This document shows, piece after piece, positions 62,730 to 64,000 of a stretch of DNA of 64,000 bases (position 1 is its first letter; every line of letters begins with the position of its first letter). Made by a program: the position numbers and the translations under genes. Origin of the DNA: DASTHG01 sp035491895 (GTDB lineage: Bacteria > Gemmatimonadota > Gemmatimonadetes > Gemmatimonadales > GWC2-71-9); NCBI GenBank assembly GCA_035491895.1, contig DATJJY010000084.1, positions 25,687-89,686 on the forward strand, read 5' to 3'. Under the pieces are notes generated by a model. That model was not told the origin of the DNA. It saw nothing but the letters and a program-made list of their open reading frames with translations, and searched no databases.

Positions 62730-64000
62730 GCGGAACGGCAGCCGTTCCCGCTACGGACCTGCTGTGCATCAATACTGTCCGCGCGCTGGCGATGGACGCG
62801 GTGCAGCAGGCGGATTCCGGCCACCCCGGCACCCCGATGGCGCTCGCGCCGTTGGCGTGGGTGTTGTGGCAGCGGCACCTGCGCGTCGACCCCGCCGACC
62901 CCGCATGGCCCGATCGCGATCGCTTCGTGCTGTCGTGCGGTCATGCCTGCATGCTGGTGTACGCCGCGCTCTACCTCTCGGGCTTCGACCTTTCGCTCGA
63001 CGATCTGAAGCAGTTCCGCCAGTGGGGGAGTCGCACGCCGGGACACGTCGAGTACGGCGTGACGCCGGGCGTCGACGCGACGACCGGCCCCCTGGGGCAG
63101 GGCGTAGGCAACGCCGTGGGAATGGCGATCGCGGAGGCCAAGCTCGCCGCGCTGTTCAACCGCCCCGGACACACGATCGTCGACCATCGCACGTACTTCA
63201 TCTGCTCTGATGGCGATATGATGGAGGGGATCAGCCACGAGGCGTGCTCGCTCGCGGGTCACCTGCGGCTCGGCAAGTTGATCGGGTTTTACGACGACAA
63301 CCACATCACGATCGACGGCTCGACGGACCTGGCCTTCTCGGACGACACCGCGCGTCGCTTCGAGGCGTACGGCTGGCACGTGCAGCGCGTCGTCGACGGG
63401 AACGACACGACGGCGCTGGACGCCGCGACCCAAGCGGCCCAGGCCGTCATCGACCGGCCCTCCATGATCCTCGTCCGCACTCACATCGCCTTCGGCAGCC
63501 CGCACAAGCAGGACACCGCTGAAGCGCATGGGGCACCACTCGGCGTCGAAGAAGTGAAGCTCACGAAACAGCAGCTCGGCTGGCCCTCACTCGAGCCGTT
63601 TTACGTGCCCGAAGAATCGCTGGCCCGCTGGCGCAGCGCGAAGGATCGCGGCGCACGGCTCCACGCCGATTGGCAGCGTCGGTGGGACGCGTACCGTGCG
63701 GCGTACCCCGACCTCGCCCAAGAGCTCGAGCGCCGTCTGGCGGGACGGCTGCCGGACGGCTGGGACGGAGAACTTCCCACCTTTGGAGCCGCCGATGCAC
63801 AGGCGACGCGTGCCGCGTCGGCGAAAGTGCTGAATGCCATTGCCGCGAAGGTTCCGGAGCTGATCGGGGGATCCGCCGATCTGACCGGCTCGAACCTGAC
63901 CTACATCAAAGGATCGGGCGACGCCGGCGCCGGGCACTGGAGCGAGCGCAATTTCCATTTCGGTGTGCGCGAGCATGCCATGGGTGCGGTGCTCAACGGT
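62726..64000 (+). CDS. tkt: Transketolase (C-terminus cut by window)
   Basis: 425 codons seen from a GTG at 62726; about 230 more are expected. It transfers two-carbon ketol units between sugar phosphates in the pentose phosphate pathway, using thiamine diphosphate. The pyrophosphate-domain motifs are clear: SGHPGTPMALAPLAWVLW, GPLGQGVGNAVGMAIAE, and the ThDP motif CSDGDMMEGISHEA with the Asn in YDDNHITIDG. The pyrimidine domain begins near residue 350 (RAASAKVLNAIA) and reaches the catalytic Glu region FGVREHAMGAVLNG at the window edge. Confidence 0.97.
   Translation, partial: MSGTAAVPATDLLCINTVRALAMDAVQQADSGHPGTPMALAPLAWVLWQRHLRVDPADPAWPDRDRFVLSCGHACMLVYAALYLSGFDLSLDDLKQFRQWGSRTPGHVEYGVTPGVDATTGPLGQGVGNAVGMAIAEAKLAALFNRPGHTIVDHRTYFICSDGDMMEGISHEACSLAGHLRLGKLIGFYDDNHITIDGSTDLAFSDDTARRFEAYGWHVQRVVDGNDTTALDAATQAAQAVIDRPSMILVRTHIAFGSPHKQDTAEAHGAPLGVEEVKLTKQQLGWPSLEPFYVPEESLARWRSAKDRGARLHADWQRRWDAYRAAYPDLAQELERRLAGRLPDGWDGELPTFGAADAQATRAASAKVLNAIAAKVPELIGGSADLTGSNLTYIKGSGDAGAGHWSERNFHFGVREHAMGAVLNG

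Overview
The window is a 64 kb piece of a high-GC, double-membrane bacterial chromosome with no sign of phage, plasmid or insertion sequence. The gene style suggests Gemmatimonadota: a Hanks-type kinase with a TolB-like/TPR tail, many secreted TPR proteins, beta-barrel proteins and lipoproteins, the futalosine (MqnD) route to menaquinone, and frequent GTG/TTG starts with 4-nt overlaps. This placement is inferred from gene content only. Genes lie on both strands in short operons. Both ends cut genes: a serine/threonine kinase on the left and a transketolase on the right.

Left part (1-12.6 kb): kinase, tRNA-Cys(GCA), a small TonB-plug-like secreted protein, a TetR regulator facing an unusual membrane-anchored substrate-binding protein plus a 46-residue membrane peptide, a HAF-repeat lipoprotein, an Ada-AlkA alkylation repair fusion, a YncE-like propeller, a VOC protein facing a MarR regulator with a near-ideal operator, and an Omp85-like barrel.

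12.6-19.1 kb is a nitrogen-assimilation cluster on the minus strand: glnA (GSI-beta), glnA (GSI-alpha), ammonium transporter, PII and an outer-membrane porin. The two synthetases are separated by a 38-bp stem made of decamer repeats. PII has lost Tyr51. The synthetase tyrosine that is adenylylated in enteric GS is kept in one enzyme and is Phe in the other.

20.4-31.1 kb is a signalling island: a four-gene phosphorelay operon whose junctions are all 4-nt overlaps with non-ATG starts, two near-identical response regulator/HD-GYP proteins, a TPR protein, an AraC-type regulator and MqnD.

31.3-42.8 kb holds a pseudopilin, a MerR-like regulator, LemA with an M48 protease and a PlsB-like acyltransferase in one overlapping operon, a YhaM-like HD nuclease, a Kup potassium transporter and a polysaccharide deacetylase. 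The deacetylase is preceded by about 450 nt of hairpin-rich leader with a terminator and a competing antiterminator, which I could not assign to a known RNA class. Next come two related two-cysteine secreted proteins and a cold-shock gene with an elaborate promoter/leader.

42.8-64 kb: alpha/beta hydrolase, M1-like metallopeptidase, a substrate-binding lipoprotein overlapping a chemoreceptor, a CsgG-like lipoprotein with a barrel protein, infA (TTG start), an operon with a split DUF4331 pair, TPR, HupE and a DUF6702-like protein, an S41 protease, an ECF sigma/anti-sigma pair, signal peptidase I, a TolB-like propeller and transketolase.
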